Assembly (NCBI GenBank): GCA_027214345.1 | Contig: JAPWHR010000003.1 | Location: forward strand, 496,001-560,000 | DNA from: Comamonadaceae bacterium G21597-S1 | GTDB taxonomy: Bacteria > Pseudomonadota > Gammaproteobacteria > Burkholderiales > Burkholderiaceae_C | Direction of reading: 5' to 3' | Length of the DNA: 64,000 nt | Shown: positions 35,202 through 44,270 of the stretch, one piece after another | Numbering within the stretch: position 1 is the stretch's first letter | Layout of the letters: every line of letters begins with the position of its first letter | Notes under the pieces: model-generated | What the model saw: only the letters and a program-made list of their open reading frames with translations | What the model was told of the DNA's origin: nothing | The model's database searches: none | Program-made: the position numbers and the translations under genes

Positions 35202-36421
35202 CGCAGCAGGCGGTATTGCCCGGCACCACGGCCAACGGGCAGCAGACCACGCTCGGCGTGATGGGCGGCGGCCAGCTCGGTCGCATGTTCGTGCAGGCGG
35301 CGCAGCGCATGGGGTACTTCACCGCCGTGCTCGACCCCGATCCGGCCAGCCCGGCCGGCCTGGTCAGCCACTATCACGTGCAGGCCGACTATCTGGACGA
35401 GCAGGCGCTGGCCCAGATGATGCAGCGCTGCGCGGCCATCACGACCGAGTTCGAGAACGTGCCGGCGGGTGCGATGTTCACGCTGGGCGCGCACCGGCCG
35501 GTCGCGCCGTCGGCCCAGTGCCTGGCGATCGCGCAGGACCGCATCCGCGAGAAGGCGCATTTCCGCGCCTGCGGTGTGCCCACCGCGCCGTATGCGGTGA
35601 TCACGACGGCCGAGCAACTGGCGGCGGTCGACGAGGCGCTGTTGCCGGGCATTCTCAAGACGGCCCAGCTCGGCTACGACGGCAAGGGCCAGGTCCGGGT
35701 CGCCGACCGCGCCGATCTGGCGGCGGCGTGGGAGCAGCTGCGCGGCGTGCCCTGCGTGCTGGAGCGCCGACTCGACCTGCACAGCGAATGTTCCGTCATC
35801 GTCGCACGGGGCTGGGACGGTGCCATGGTGACCTTCCCGGTGCAGCGCAACCTGCACGTGGCCGGGATCCTGGCGATGACCGAGGTCTTCGACGGCAACC
35901 TGCCAGCAAAGCTGGCCGAACAGGCCCGCACGTCGGCCTGTGCCATTGCCCGGGAACTGGAGTACGTCGGCGTGTTGTGTGTCGAGTTCTTCGTCGTGGC
36001 CGATGCGTCGGTGCCGGGCGGCTCGGCCCTGCTGGTCAACGAGATCGCGCCACGGCCGCACAACAGCGGGCACTACACGCTGGACGCCTGCGACCATTCG
36101 CAGTTCGACCTGCAGGTGCACGCCCTGGCCGGCCTGCCCTTGCCCGCGCCGCGCCAGCACAGCCCGGCGGTGATGCTGAACCTGCTCGGCGACCTGTGGT
36201 TCGCCCGTCCGGGCGAGCCGCAGCCGGCCGATGCGCAGCCGCGCACGCCGGACTGGGAGTCGGTGCTGGCCTTGCCCGGTGCGCACCTGCATCTGTATGG
36301 CAAGCTGCGGGCCAGCCGCGGCCGCAAGATGGGCCACCTGACCCTGACCGGGGCCACGCAGCAGCAGGTCCGCGAGACCGCGCAACAGGCCGCACGGATG
36401 CTGGGTATCGCGCTGGCATGA
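35198..36421 (+). CDS. purK: N5-carboxyaminoimidazole ribonucleotide synthase
   Basis: A 407-residue ATP-grasp enzyme making N5-CAIR from AIR, bicarbonate and ATP. N-terminal [23 protein letters not shown]-grasp region [11 protein letters not shown] and [17 protein letters not shown] are typical. Translation is coupled to purE by the four-base overlap. The sua5 gene follows after 25 bases. Confidence 0.97.
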   Translation: MTQQAVLPGTTANGQQTTLGVMGGGQLGRMFVQAAQRMGYFTAVLDPDPASPAGLVSHYHVQADYLDEQALAQMMQRCAAITTEFENVPAGAMFTLGAHRPVAPSAQCLAIAQDRIREKAHFRACGVPTAPYAVITTAEQLAAVDEALLPGILKTAQLGYDGKGQVRVADRADLAAAWEQLRGVPCVLERRLDLHSECSVIVARGWDGAMVTFPVQRNLHVAGILAMTEVFDGNLPAKLAEQARTSACAIARELEYVGVLCVEFFVVADASVPGGSALLVNEIAPRPHNSGHYTLDACDHSQFDLQVHALAGLPLPAPRQHSPAVMLNLLGDLWFARPGEPQPADAQPRTPDWESVLALPGAHLHLYGKLRASRGRKMGHLTLTGATQQQVRETAQQAARMLGIALA

Positions 36422-36446
36422 CGGTGGCGGCGACGAGGGCAGTGCC

Positions 36447-37478
36447 ATGCCGGTGATGGACGGGCAGGCTGCCGAGGCGATCGCGGCTGCGGCGCAGGCC
36501 TTGCAGGCGGGTGAACTCGTCGGCTTGCCGACCGAGACGGTGTACGGCCTGGCGGCCGACGCCGGCAACGACGCGGCGGTGGCGAAGATCTTCGCCGCCA
36601 AGGGACGCCCGAGCGAACACCCGTTGATCGTGCACGTGGATGATGCCGGCCGGGGCTTTGACGGCGCTGCGGTCTTTGCGCAGCGCATTCCGGCCGCCGC
36701 GCAGGCAATGATGCACGCCTTCTGGCCGGGGCCATTGACCCTGATCCTGCCCCGCCGCGCCGAGGTCGGCCGCGCGGCCGCCGGCGGCCAGGACTCGATC
36801 GGCCTGCGCTGCCCTTCGCATCCGGTGGCGCAGGCTGTGTTGCATGCGTGCCGCCAGCGCGGCGTGATGGGGCTGGCCGCGCCCAGTGCGAACCAGTTCG
36901 GCCGCGTCAGCCCGACCACCGCGGCGCATGTGCAGCGCGAGTTCGGTCCCGACCTGCTGGTGCTCGACGGCGGCGCCTGCGACGTCGGCATCGAGTCGAC
37001 CATCGTCGATTGCACGCGCAGCGCGCCGGTGCTGCTGCGGCCGGGGGCGATCACGCGCGAGCAACTCGAGCAGGCCTGCGGGCAACCGGTGCGGCTCGCG
37101 CAGGACGCGCAAGACGACCAGCCGGCGCCGCGGGCATCGGGAACCTTGCTGGCCCATTACGCGCCCAAGGCCAAGGTGCGCCTGATGCATGCCGCAGCCT
37201 TGCAGACGGCGCTCGACATGCTGGGTGGCGATGTGAAGCCATCCGATGCGGGCCCGGTGATCGCGACCTATGCGCGTACGGTGGTGCGCAGCCGCTCCAG
37301 CGGTGTGTTGTCGCGGCGCATGCCGGACGACGCGGCCAGCACGGCGCGGCAACTGTTTGCGGTATTGCGGGACTTCGACGACCAGGGTGTCAAGCTGATC
37401 TGGGTCGAGGAGCCACCCGAAGGCGCAGCCTGGGACGGCGTGCGCGACCGCCTGCAACGCGCGTCGGCCGCAGGTTGA
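36447..37478 (+). CDS. sua5: L-threonylcarbamoyladenylate synthase, Sua5 type
   Basis: A 343-residue enzyme making the threonylcarbamoyl-AMP used for tRNA t6A. It has the YrdC domain (about 10-205) with LVGLPTETVYGLAADA, KGRPSEHPLIVHV and SIGLRCPSHPVA, then a separate C-terminal Sua5 domain (about 225-335), so it is the long Sua5 form rather than short TsaC. The partner TsaB is encoded 4 kb downstream. Short spacing to purK suggests co-transcription. Confidence 0.94.
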   Translation: MPVMDGQAAEAIAAAAQALQAGELVGLPTETVYGLAADAGNDAAVAKIFAAKGRPSEHPLIVHVDDAGRGFDGAAVFAQRIPAAAQAMMHAFWPGPLTLILPRRAEVGRAAAGGQDSIGLRCPSHPVAQAVLHACRQRGVMGLAAPSANQFGRVSPTTAAHVQREFGPDLLVLDGGACDVGIESTIVDCTRSAPVLLRPGAITREQLEQACGQPVRLAQDAQDDQPAPRASGTLLAHYAPKAKVRLMHAAALQTALDMLGGDVKPSDAGPVIATYARTVVRSRSSGVLSRRMPDDAASTARQLFAVLRDFDDQGVKLIWVEEPPEGAAWDGVRDRLQRASAAG

Positions 37479-37499
37479 CCGGCGCGCGCGGCTTGCGCG

Positions 37500-38252
37500 T
37501 CAGGCCGTCTTGCGCAGGCGCCGGCTGGCAGCCAGTCCGACCAGGGCCAGGCCGAGCAAGGCCAGGCTGTCGGGCTCGGGAACCTGGGTGGCCGGCTCCG
37601 GCTGGGGCCGGCGGCCGGTGATCATGTCCTGCGCGTTGGGCGCCTCCAGCACCATCGTGAAAGCCTGGTTCAGCGAAGCGCTGCCCGGCACCGCCTGCAG
37701 GAAGGCGTTCAGGTAGTTGGTGGTGGCGGTCTCCAGGCTCCAGGCCTTGAAGCTGCCCGTGGTGATGTTCCAGTCGGTGTCGTAGAGGCTCTCCCAGATG
37801 CCGACCTGGATCGCGGCGCCCTGATTGCGGTTGACCGGGTGCAGCCAGGCGTAAGGGTCGTAGCTGCCGTTGCCGCTCATGACGGTGTTGACCGCACCCA
37901 GGAAATCCAGCGTGCGTGCGATGGCGCCGCCGAAGTTGACTTCGTAGTTGACGACCCAGTTGCTGTTGATGCTTTCGTAAACGTCATAACAGTACATCAG
38001 CAGATCGTTCGTGTTGTCGACGAAGATGCCGGGCGTCACGCCCACGATGCTGCTGGCGGTTCCCTGGAAGCGGCCGGCGGCGACATAGTCGGTCGTGCTG
38101 CCGCCGCCCGACGGGAACTGGATATGGACCGGGTCGGAACCCGAGCCATTGAAGATCGGGTTGTCGAAGACCACCTGGACGGTGGCGGCCTGGGAGGCCG
38201 AGGCGACACCGGCCAGGGCCAGGGTCAAGAGTGCTTTTTTCAGAAGAGTCAT
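37500..38252 (-). CDS. PEP-CTERM sorting-domain protein with a sigma-54 promoter
   Basis: A 250-residue exported protein: signal peptide MTLLKKALLTLALAGVASAS (cleavage after SQA), a beta-rich middle of unknown function, and the C-terminal sorting tag VPEPDSLALLGLALVGLAAS with basic tail RRLRKTA. Such tags are cut by exosortase and the proteins go to the cell surface or extracellular polymer matrix. No exosortase gene lies in the window. The gene is preceded by a sigma-54 promoter and two upstream sites (separate entries). Function of the mature protein is unknown. Confidence 0.9.
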   Translation of the reverse strand: MTLLKKALLTLALAGVASASQAATVQVVFDNPIFNGSGSDPVHIQFPSGGGSTTDYVAAGRFQGTASSIVGVTPGIFVDNTNDLLMYCYDVYESINSNWVVNYEVNFGGAIARTLDFLGAVNTVMSGNGSYDPYAWLHPVNRNQGAAIQVGIWESLYDTDWNITTGSFKAWSLETATTNYLNAFLQAVPGSASLNQAFTMVLEAPNAQDMITGRRPQPEPATQVPEPDSLALLGLALVGLAASRRLRKTA

Positions 38253-38281
38253 TGTTGGTCCAACGAGTGATGCCTGAAATA

Positions 38282-38297
38282 AGCACGAACCGGGCCA
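38282..38297 (-). promoter_or_regulatory. Sigma-54 (-24/-12) promoter of the PEP-CTERM gene
   Basis: On the minus strand TGGCCCGGTTCGTGCT fits TGGCAC-N5-TTGCW with two mismatches and keeps the essential GG and GC ten bases apart. The transcript would start near 38272, about 20 bases before the ATG at 38252. Upstream paired sites at 38360-38397 supply the expected activator-binding region. Confidence 0.65.
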
Positions 38298-38311
38298 GGC
38301 CCTAAGTGCTT

Positions 38312-38356
38312 GAATTCGTGGACTATTCCACGGATTCCTTGTTGCTGCGCAGCAAG
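38312..38356. repeat. Two adjacent inverted repeats between sigma-54 promoter and upstream sites
   Basis: GAATTCGTGGA / TCCACGGATTC (38312-38322 and 38327-38337, one mismatch, four-base loop) is followed directly by CTTGTTGC / GCAGCAAG (38338-38345 and 38349-38356, one mismatch). Lying between promoter and activator sites, they may shape DNA bending or bind a further protein. Confidence 0.55.
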
Positions 38357-38359
38357 GGG

Positions 38360-38397
38360 TGTCGGAAATGACGACATGGGTGTCGGAAATGGCTACA
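38360..38397. promoter_or_regulatory. Tandem upstream activator sites for the sigma-54 promoter
   Basis: Two copies 21 bp apart (two helical turns): TGTCGGAAATGACGACA (38360-38376), a perfect TGTCG/CGACA inverted repeat, and TGTCGGAAATGGCTACA (38381-38397), a near copy. They are centred about 96 and 117 bp upstream of the predicted start site, the usual range for sigma-54 activators. A PrsR-type regulator is the likeliest binder, as PrsK/PrsR with RpoN control PEP-CTERM genes in floc-forming beta-proteobacteria (established there; inferred here). Confidence 0.55.
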
Positions 38398-38501
38398 CAT
38401 GTTTGCGAGGCCGCGTCCCGGTCACCGGCAGATGCCGCATCGACCCATGCGTGTTCCGCTCGGGCGCAGCGAACCGGTCGGCTCGCGGCGCCCGGAGGTG
38501 T

Positions 38502-39974
38502 TCACTCGTCGCGGATGGTCCAGTCGAGCAGCGCGTCGAATGCCGCCCGGCTGGCGTAGGCATTCGCATGGTTGGTCATCGCAACCAGCACGTAACGACG
38601 CCCGCTGTTCGCGTGCACGTAGCCGGCAATCGCCACCACGTCGCGCAGGCTGCCGGTCTTGAGATGCGCGCTGCCGGCGGCCCGCGAACGGTTGCGGCGC
38701 ATGGTGCCGTCGACACCGGCGATCGGCAGCGAGGACATCAGCTCGGGCATCCACGGCGACTGCCATGCCACCTGCAGCATGCGCGCCAGCGCCAAGGCGC
38801 TGACCCGGGCACCGCGCGACAGTCCGGCGCCGTTGTCCAGCAGGGGTGGCTCCAGCGTGCCGAAGCGTTCGCGCCACCAGACACGTGCAACCTCGCGCGA
38901 GGCCTCGAACGATGCCGCTGCAGCGGATGGCGCGCCACCCACCGCGTCCTGGCCGTTCGGGCGACGGGTCGGCAGACTCAGGCTCAGGAACAGCTGCTGG
39001 GCCATGACGTTGTTGCTGTACTTGTTGATGTCGCGGATCACCTCGGCCAGCGTCGGCGAGCCGAACTCGAGCACGGCTGACGTAACGCCGGCGGGAACGC
39101 GTCCGTCGCGGACCGTGCCCCCGAGCTGGCCGCCAACCTCGCGCCACATGCCTTCGACGGCCCGTCCGGCGAAACCCGCCGGATCGGGCAGGGCGATCGG
39201 CCATACCCGCTCCTGGCAGGCGGCCGGGAAGCTGCCGGCAAAGCGGACTCGCGTCGGATCCGAGAAGTCGGCGCGCAGGTTGCCACGATAGTCGCCGCAA
39301 TCGCCGCCGGACAGCGGCACCGATGGCGGGATGGTCACGCCCGCCAGCGGCGGGTTGACGTGGATCCGCGCCAGGTTGTTCGGGCGATCGACGACAAAGG
39401 TCATGACGACCGACTTGTAGTTGAGCAGCAACGCGTCGGGCGCGGCGTTGTAGGGTCGCAGCGGCTCGCCGTCGAAGCCGCCCGGATCGATGGGGGCCAA
39501 CGCGAACGCACTGCGGTCGAGCACGATGTCGCCGGCGATGCGCTCGATGCCCAGGCCGCGGATGCGACGCATCAGCAGCCACAGGCGCTCGGCCACCAGC
39601 GTCGGGTCGCCCTGGCCCTGGAGATACAGGTTGCCGGTCAGGACACCATCGCGCACCGGCGCGTCGACGAAGACCGGCGTACGCCAGCTGTAGGCCGGCC
39701 CGAGCAGGTCCAGCGCGGCATAGGTGCTGACCAGCTTCATCACCGAGGCCGGGTTCATCGCGAGCTCGGCCCGGTGGCTGGCACGTGCCGGGCGGTCTCC
39801 CTGCGCATCCACGACCAGGAAAGACACCGCGTCGAGCGGCAATTTGGCGCGCACGAGCGCCGCCTCGACCTCGGCGGGCAGGCCCTGGGCGTGGGCCGCC
39901 GTACCCAGCAGGCATGTCGCGGCCAGCCACCGAACCGCGCGGATGGCCGGGCCGACCAAACGCATCGTACGCAT
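38502..39974 (-). CDS. dacB: D-alanyl-D-alanine carboxypeptidase/endopeptidase (PBP4 type)
   Basis: A 490-residue periplasmic penicillin-binding protein that trims or opens peptidoglycan cross-links. Signal peptide at the N-terminus (cleavage near AHA-Q). Active-site motifs in order: SVMK (Ser77, Lys80), YSNNVMAQ (SxN motif) and KTGSLRDVVAIAGYV (KTG). Typical S13 family length. Start is uncertain: 39974, 39965 or 40007 are all possible. It is followed on the minus strand by the PEP-CTERM gene after 249 bases, which has its own promoter. Confidence 0.92.
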   Translation of the reverse strand: MRTMRLVGPAIRAVRWLAATCLLGTAAHAQGLPAEVEAALVRAKLPLDAVSFLVVDAQGDRPARASHRAELAMNPASVMKLVSTYAALDLLGPAYSWRTPVFVDAPVRDGVLTGNLYLQGQGDPTLVAERLWLLMRRIRGLGIERIAGDIVLDRSAFALAPIDPGGFDGEPLRPYNAAPDALLLNYKSVVMTFVVDRPNNLARIHVNPPLAGVTIPPSVPLSGGDCGDYRGNLRADFSDPTRVRFAGSFPAACQERVWPIALPDPAGFAGRAVEGMWREVGGQLGGTVRDGRVPAGVTSAVLEFGSPTLAEVIRDINKYSNNVMAQQLFLSLSLPTRRPNGQDAVGGAPSAAAASFEASREVARVWWRERFGTLEPPLLDNGAGLSRGARVSALALARMLQVAWQSPWMPELMSSLPIAGVDGTMRRNRSRAAGSAHLKTGSLRDVVAIAGYVHANSGRRYVLVAMTNHANAYASRAAFDALLDWTIRDE

Positions 39975-40117
39975 CCGGGGGGATCGATCGGGGGCGGGGG
40001 GTGGCATGGCGCCAGTCTACCGTGCGGCTGTCCGATGCAGCACGCGTGCCGGCAGGCCGGGGCGTCGATCCGGACCCGGCGCCGCACCGTGGCCGGTGCA
40101 TCCGGGATAATCCCCCG

Positions 40118-41140
40118 ATGCGCCCGATCCCGTCCCTGTCTCCCCGCGCGATCGGCATCTCGGCCGCGTTGGTGACGGTCGTGATCTGGACCTCGTTCAT
40201 CGTGATCGCCCGTGCAACGGCGGATCCGTCGCGTGGCGGAGCACTCAATCCCTTCGATATCGCGTTCGCACGCCTGCTTGGCGCCGGGGCCGTGCTGTTG
40301 CCCGTGGGCTGGTTCCTGGTCCGGCGCGACCGCGCGCGTGGCCAGCACGTGTCGTCGATGTTCGGCTTCTCGCCGCTGCCGATCCGTACCACGGCGACGG
40401 TCGGCGTGTTTGGCGGTCTGCTGTACGCAATGCTGGCCTATAGCGGTTTCGTCTTCGCGCCTGCCGGCCATGCGGCCGTATTGATGCCCGGCAGCCTGCC
40501 GTTGTGGACGGCCTTGCTGGCCCTGGCCTTCCTGGGTTCTCGCATTTCGCGCTCACGCGCCATCGGTCTGGTGCTGATCGTCCTGGGCGACCTGATGGTG
40601 GGCGGGTCGAGCCTGCTGCGGGGCTTCGATGGAGGCGAAGTCTGGAAGGGGGACCTGCTGTTCATGACGGCGGCGCTGTGCTGGTCCTGTTATGGCGTGC
40701 TGGCGCGTCATTTCCTGCTCGACGCGGTGCGCGCCACCGTCGCGGTCACCGTGTTCGCGTTTTTCATCTACGTGCCGGTCTACGGTGCGTTGCTGCTGCT
40801 GCAATGGGTGCCGGGTCGCTTCCTGGACGCGCCGCTGGGGCAGGTGCTGTTCCAGATGGCGTTCCAGGGAGTCGGCTCGGTTGTCATATCGGGCATTTCC
40901 TTCACCAAGATGATCCAGCACTTCGGCCCGGTGCGCTCGACCATCATGACCTCGGTGGTTCCGGGCCTGGCGGCGTTGTCGGCGGTGTTGCTGCTGGGCG
41001 AGCCCATGGGTTGGAACCTGGCGCTGGGCCTGGCGCTGGTGACGATGGGCATCGTATTTGGCGTGCGCATGGGTCCATCGCCACCGGTTGTGCCGGCCCC
41101 CGTGCTCGTCGGGACACCGGCCAGCCGTTCCGAGTCCTGA
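40118..41140 (+). CDS. EamA/DMT-superfamily transporter
   Basis: A 340-residue membrane protein with ten predicted helices arranged as two EamA repeats (e.g. SAALVTVVIWTSFIVIARA in the first and LLFMTAALCWSCYGVLARH in the second). Members export or import small metabolites such as amino acids; the substrate is unknown. GATAAT (40106-40111, 5 of 6 -10 matches) lies so that the start site would be the ATG itself, suggesting a leaderless mRNA. Ahead of the tsaB operon. Confidence 0.88.
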   Translation: MRPIPSLSPRAIGISAALVTVVIWTSFIVIARATADPSRGGALNPFDIAFARLLGAGAVLLPVGWFLVRRDRARGQHVSSMFGFSPLPIRTTATVGVFGGLLYAMLAYSGFVFAPAGHAAVLMPGSLPLWTALLALAFLGSRISRSRAIGLVLIVLGDLMVGGSSLLRGFDGGEVWKGDLLFMTAALCWSCYGVLARHFLLDAVRATVAVTVFAFFIYVPVYGALLLLQWVPGRFLDAPLGQVLFQMAFQGVGSVVISGISFTKMIQHFGPVRSTIMTSVVPGLAALSAVLLLGEPMGWNLALGLALVTMGIVFGVRMGPSPPVVPAPVLVGTPASRSES

Positions 41141-41158
41141 GACAGGAAAGGGTAGACC

Positions 41159-41914
41159 ATGCAATTGCTTGCCCTGGATACCAGCACCGACCGCATGTCG
41201 GTGGCCGTGGGTCGGTCAATCGATGGTCGCCAGCAGGTCTGGTCGGACGAGGCCGAAGGCGGGGCGCAGGCGTCGAGTCGGCTGATTCCGATGATCCGCG
41301 CGCAGATGGCCCGGGCCGGCCTCGCTTTTTCCGCGCTCGATGCCATCGTGTTCGGTCGTGGTCCGGGTGCGTTCACCGGTTTGCGTACGGCTTGTGCGGT
41401 TGCCCAGGGGCTGGCACTGGGGGCTTGGACCGACGCACCGGGTGCCCCCCGATCGGTGCCGGTGCTGCCGATCGATTCCCTGATGGCCGTGGCCGAACAG
41501 GCTCGGATCACGCACGGCGGATCGCAGCAGCCCTGGGATGTGCTGGCGATGCTGGACGCTCGCATGGATGAAGTCTATTGGGGCAGTTACCGCTGGAATG
41601 GAGGCCACTGGCAGGTGCTGGCGGCACCGGCGCTGGCGCGGCCGCGGGAGGTGCCGTTCATCGCCGGCCAGGTGCTGGCCGGCAACGTATTCACGACCTA
41701 TGGCGACCGTTTGCCGGCTGCGTCGGTCGGCGCGCCGCAGATCGCCGCGTTGCCGCTGGCCAGCGCCATGCTGGGCCTGGCTCCGACGCTGCTGGCCCAG
41801 GGCCAGGGCGTCGACCCGGCGCTGGCCTTGCCCCTGTATATCCGCGACAAGGTCGCCTCCACGACCGCCGAACGGGCCGCCGCCAAGGCCGCCGAGGCGC
41901 AGCCCGCATCATGA
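41159..41914 (+). CDS. tsaB: tRNA t6A-modification protein TsaB
   Basis: A 251-residue ASKHA-fold protein, partner of TsaD and TsaE in making N6-threonylcarbamoyladenosine in ANN-decoding tRNAs. N-terminus MQLLALDTSTDRMSVAVG and GRGPGAFTGLRTACAVAQGLALG are signature regions. Its stop overlaps the rimI start (ATGA), the usual pair. Ends of the operon continue into udg and pyrF with four-base overlaps. Confidence 0.95.
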   Translation: MQLLALDTSTDRMSVAVGRSIDGRQQVWSDEAEGGAQASSRLIPMIRAQMARAGLAFSALDAIVFGRGPGAFTGLRTACAVAQGLALGAWTDAPGAPRSVPVLPIDSLMAVAEQARITHGGSQQPWDVLAMLDARMDEVYWGSYRWNGGHWQVLAAPALARPREVPFIAGQVLAGNVFTTYGDRLPAASVGAPQIAALPLASAMLGLAPTLLAQGQGVDPALALPLYIRDKVASTTAERAAAKAAEAQPAS

Positions 41915-42378
41915 GCGCCGTCCCGCGCGCCCCCGAGGCGCAGTTCGAACCGATGGCGAGTGCGCACCTGCCACAGGTCCTGCGTATCGAACGGGAGGCG
42001 TACGCCCATCCCTGGTCGGAGACGAACTTCCTTGATGCGATCAGTGCCGGTTACCAGGCGCAGATGCTGGTGGCCGACGGCACGGTGCTGGGTTATTTCA
42101 TCGCGATGAAAGGTGTCGACGAAGTCCACCTGCTCAACATCACGGTTGCGCCGGCCTTCCAGGGGCAGGGCTGGGCCCGCCTGATGCTCGATGCCCTGAC
42201 CTTGTGGTCGCGTGGCCAGGGGGCCCAATGGGTGTGGCTCGAGGTGCGGGTCGGCAACCCGCGCGCGATCAAGGTCTACCAGAGCCACGGCTTTCGCCGC
42301 GTCGGCCATCGCAAGGCGTATTACCCGGCCGCCAACGGTGCGCGGGAAGATGCCATCGTCATGAGCCTGAAGTTATGA
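41911..42378 (+). CDS. rimI: Ribosomal protein S18-alanine N-acetyltransferase
   Basis: A 155-residue GNAT enzyme that acetylates the N-terminal alanine of S18. Motifs: EREAYAHPWSETNFLDA, LLNITVAPAFQGQGWARLML (acetyl-CoA loop, Q-x-x-G-x-G/A form) and VRVGNPRAIKVYQSHGF. Start ATG overlaps the tsaB stop and the gene itself overlaps udg by four bases. Confidence 0.94.
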   Translation: MSAVPRAPEAQFEPMASAHLPQVLRIEREAYAHPWSETNFLDAISAGYQAQMLVADGTVLGYFIAMKGVDEVHLLNITVAPAFQGQGWARLMLDALTLWSRGQGAQWVWLEVRVGNPRAIKVYQSHGFRRVGHRKAYYPAANGAREDAIVMSLKL

Positions 42379-43310
42379 ATCCGCCGCCGCACGATCCCAT
42401 TGCCGGCAACGGCGTGTCGCCGGCCGGGCTGCAGCTGGATGCGCGCCGGCGCGCCATGCTGGCGGAGATGAAGATACCGATGTGGTGGCCGCAGGCCGCC
42501 GCGGAATCGGAGCCGGAGGCGGTCCACGCCGCCGATGGGCCGCACGCCTCCGTGTCGACGCCGGTTGCGGCGCCGGCTTCGGCGCCTGCCGCCCCCGTCG
42601 TCTCGGCGCCCCCGGCACGGCCGCGCGTCGCGGCTCACGATGCCGCGCCCGCCGCCTTTGCACCCTCATCCGCTTCGGCACCGGTGGCCGACGGCGCGGT
42701 CGAACACCTGGACTGGGCGCAACTGCGCGACACCATTCAGGCCTGCAGCGCCTGCGGCCTGTGCGCCGGTCGCAAGGCGCCGGTGTTCGTGGCCGATCCG
42801 CTGCCGTCCCAGGCCGACTGGCTGATCGTCGGCGAGCCGCCTGACGAACACGAGGAACGTGCCGGCGCGCCCTTCGTCGGCAGCACCGGTCAGTTGCTGG
42901 ACAACATGTTGCAAGCCGTGCAGCTGCGCCGCGATGGTCAGGGCCGCGGCGGTGCGCGCCTGACGCCGGTCGTCAAGTGCCGTCCGGCCGCCGTGCGCAA
43001 CCCGACTCCCCAGGAGCTCGCGCAATGCGCCGTCTACCTGGAACGCGAGATCGCGCTGACCCAGCCACGGGTCATTGTCGCGATGGGCCGTTTCGCCGCC
43101 CTGTCGCTGCTCGGGCGTGACCATCCGGAGCTGCTGAAGCTGCCGTTCGGACAGGTGCGCGGCAAGGTCTACCGGCGCGACGGCATTGCCGTCGTCGTCA
43201 CCTACCATCCGTCGAAGCTGCTGCGCGCACCGCCGCAAAAGGCCCAGGCCTGGGCCGACCTGTGCCTGGCGCGTGCGCAAGCCCTTTCACCTTCATCGCC
43301 GACACCATGA
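42375..43310 (+). CDS. Uracil-DNA glycosylase, family-4-like, with long N-terminal extension
   Basis: A 311-residue base-excision repair enzyme. The first 115 residues are Ala/Pro-rich and probably flexible. The catalytic domain has Cys ligands for an Fe-S cluster (CSACGLC and KCRP, then LAQCAVYLE), the region [19 protein letters not shown] and the HPS loop YHPSKLLR. The first motif is normally GEAPG; here it reads GEPPD, an unusual change at the glycine before the catalytic acidic residues. It lies after rimI and before pyrF in the conserved order. Confidence 0.88.
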   Translation: MNPPPHDPIAGNGVSPAGLQLDARRRAMLAEMKIPMWWPQAAAESEPEAVHAADGPHASVSTPVAAPASAPAAPVVSAPPARPRVAAHDAAPAAFAPSSASAPVADGAVEHLDWAQLRDTIQACSACGLCAGRKAPVFVADPLPSQADWLIVGEPPDEHEERAGAPFVGSTGQLLDNMLQAVQLRRDGQGRGGARLTPVVKCRPAAVRNPTPQELAQCAVYLEREIALTQPRVIVAMGRFAALSLLGRDHPELLKLPFGQVRGKVYRRDGIAVVVTYHPSKLLRAPPQKAQAWADLCLARAQALSPSSPTP

Positions 43311-44149
43311 ATTTCATCGACCAACTCGCCGACGCCGGCAGCCGCAATACCTCCATGTTGTGTGTCGGACTCGATCCCGAACCGGCGCGTTTTCCCGGAG
43401 CCCTGCGCGGCGACGCCGGCCGCATCTACGACTTCTGCGCCGCCATCGTCGACGCCACCGCCGACCTGGCCATGGCCTTCAAGCCGCAGATCGCCTATTT
43501 CGCCGCGCACCGGGCGGAGGCACAGCTCGAACAACTGATGGCCCACATGCGCCGCGCGGCGCCGCATGTGCCGGTCATCCTGGATGCCAAGCGCGGCGAC
43601 ATCGGTTCGACCGCGGAGCAGTATGCGATCGAGGCGTTCGAGCGTTATGGTGCGGACGCGGTGACCTTGTCGCCGTTCATGGGCTTCGACTCGGTGCAGC
43701 CGTACCTGAAACACCACGGCAAGGGGGCGTTCCTGTTGTGCCGCACCTCGAACCCGGGTGGTGACGACCTGCAGAACCAGCGCCTGGCCAGCGTCGACGG
43801 CCAGCCGCTGCTGTACGAACATATCGCGCGGCTGGCGCAGGGGCCGTGGAATACCAATGGCCAGCTCGGGCTGGTCGTGGGCGCGACCTATCCGGCCGAG
43901 ATCGCGCGTGTGCGGGAACTGGCTCCGACGGTGCCCTTGCTGATTCCGGGTGTTGGTGCGCAGGGCGGCGATGCTGCGGCGACGGTGCGCGCCGGCTGGC
44001 GTGGCGGCCAGGATGGTCGCGCGACCGGACCCATCGTCGTCAACTCCTCGCGATCCATTCTGTATGCGTCGTCGGGCGCGGACTTTGCCGATGCCGCGCG
44101 TGCCGAGGCGCGGCGCACGCGAGACGCGTTGCAGGCCGCACGCGGCTGA
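43307..44149 (+). CDS. pyrF: Orotidine-5'-phosphate decarboxylase
   Basis: A 280-residue group-2 (long) PyrF making UMP from OMP. It has [13 protein letters not shown], the catalytic [15 protein letters not shown] and [12 protein letters not shown], and ends with [16 protein letters not shown]. The ATG at 43307 overlaps the udg stop. Last gene of the tsaB-rimI-udg-pyrF operon; a hairpin follows its stop codon. Confidence 0.97.
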   Translation: MNFIDQLADAGSRNTSMLCVGLDPEPARFPGALRGDAGRIYDFCAAIVDATADLAMAFKPQIAYFAAHRAEAQLEQLMAHMRRAAPHVPVILDAKRGDIGSTAEQYAIEAFERYGADAVTLSPFMGFDSVQPYLKHHGKGAFLLCRTSNPGGDDLQNQRLASVDGQPLLYEHIARLAQGPWNTNGQLGLVVGATYPAEIARVRELAPTVPLLIPGVGAQGGDAAATVRAGWRGGQDGRATGPIVVNSSRSILYASSGADFADAARAEARRTRDALQAARG

Positions 44150-44150
44150 T

Positions 44151-44175
44151 GTGGCGCCCAGGGTGAATGCGCCAC
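44151..44175 (+). terminator. Hairpin immediately after pyrF
   Basis: GTGGCGC (44151-44157) and GCGCCAC (44169-44175) pair perfectly around an 11-base loop, starting one base after the pyrF stop. There is no U-tract; it may be a weak terminator before the oxygenase genes. Confidence 0.4.
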
Positions 44176-44270
44176 GGGCAACAGGGCGGTTGCGCCATAT
44201 GATGGGTCAAGATTCCCGGCGCGGTGCCAGCAGGCCGCATCCGTGTGGTTGAATCAGGAGCATTGGCATC

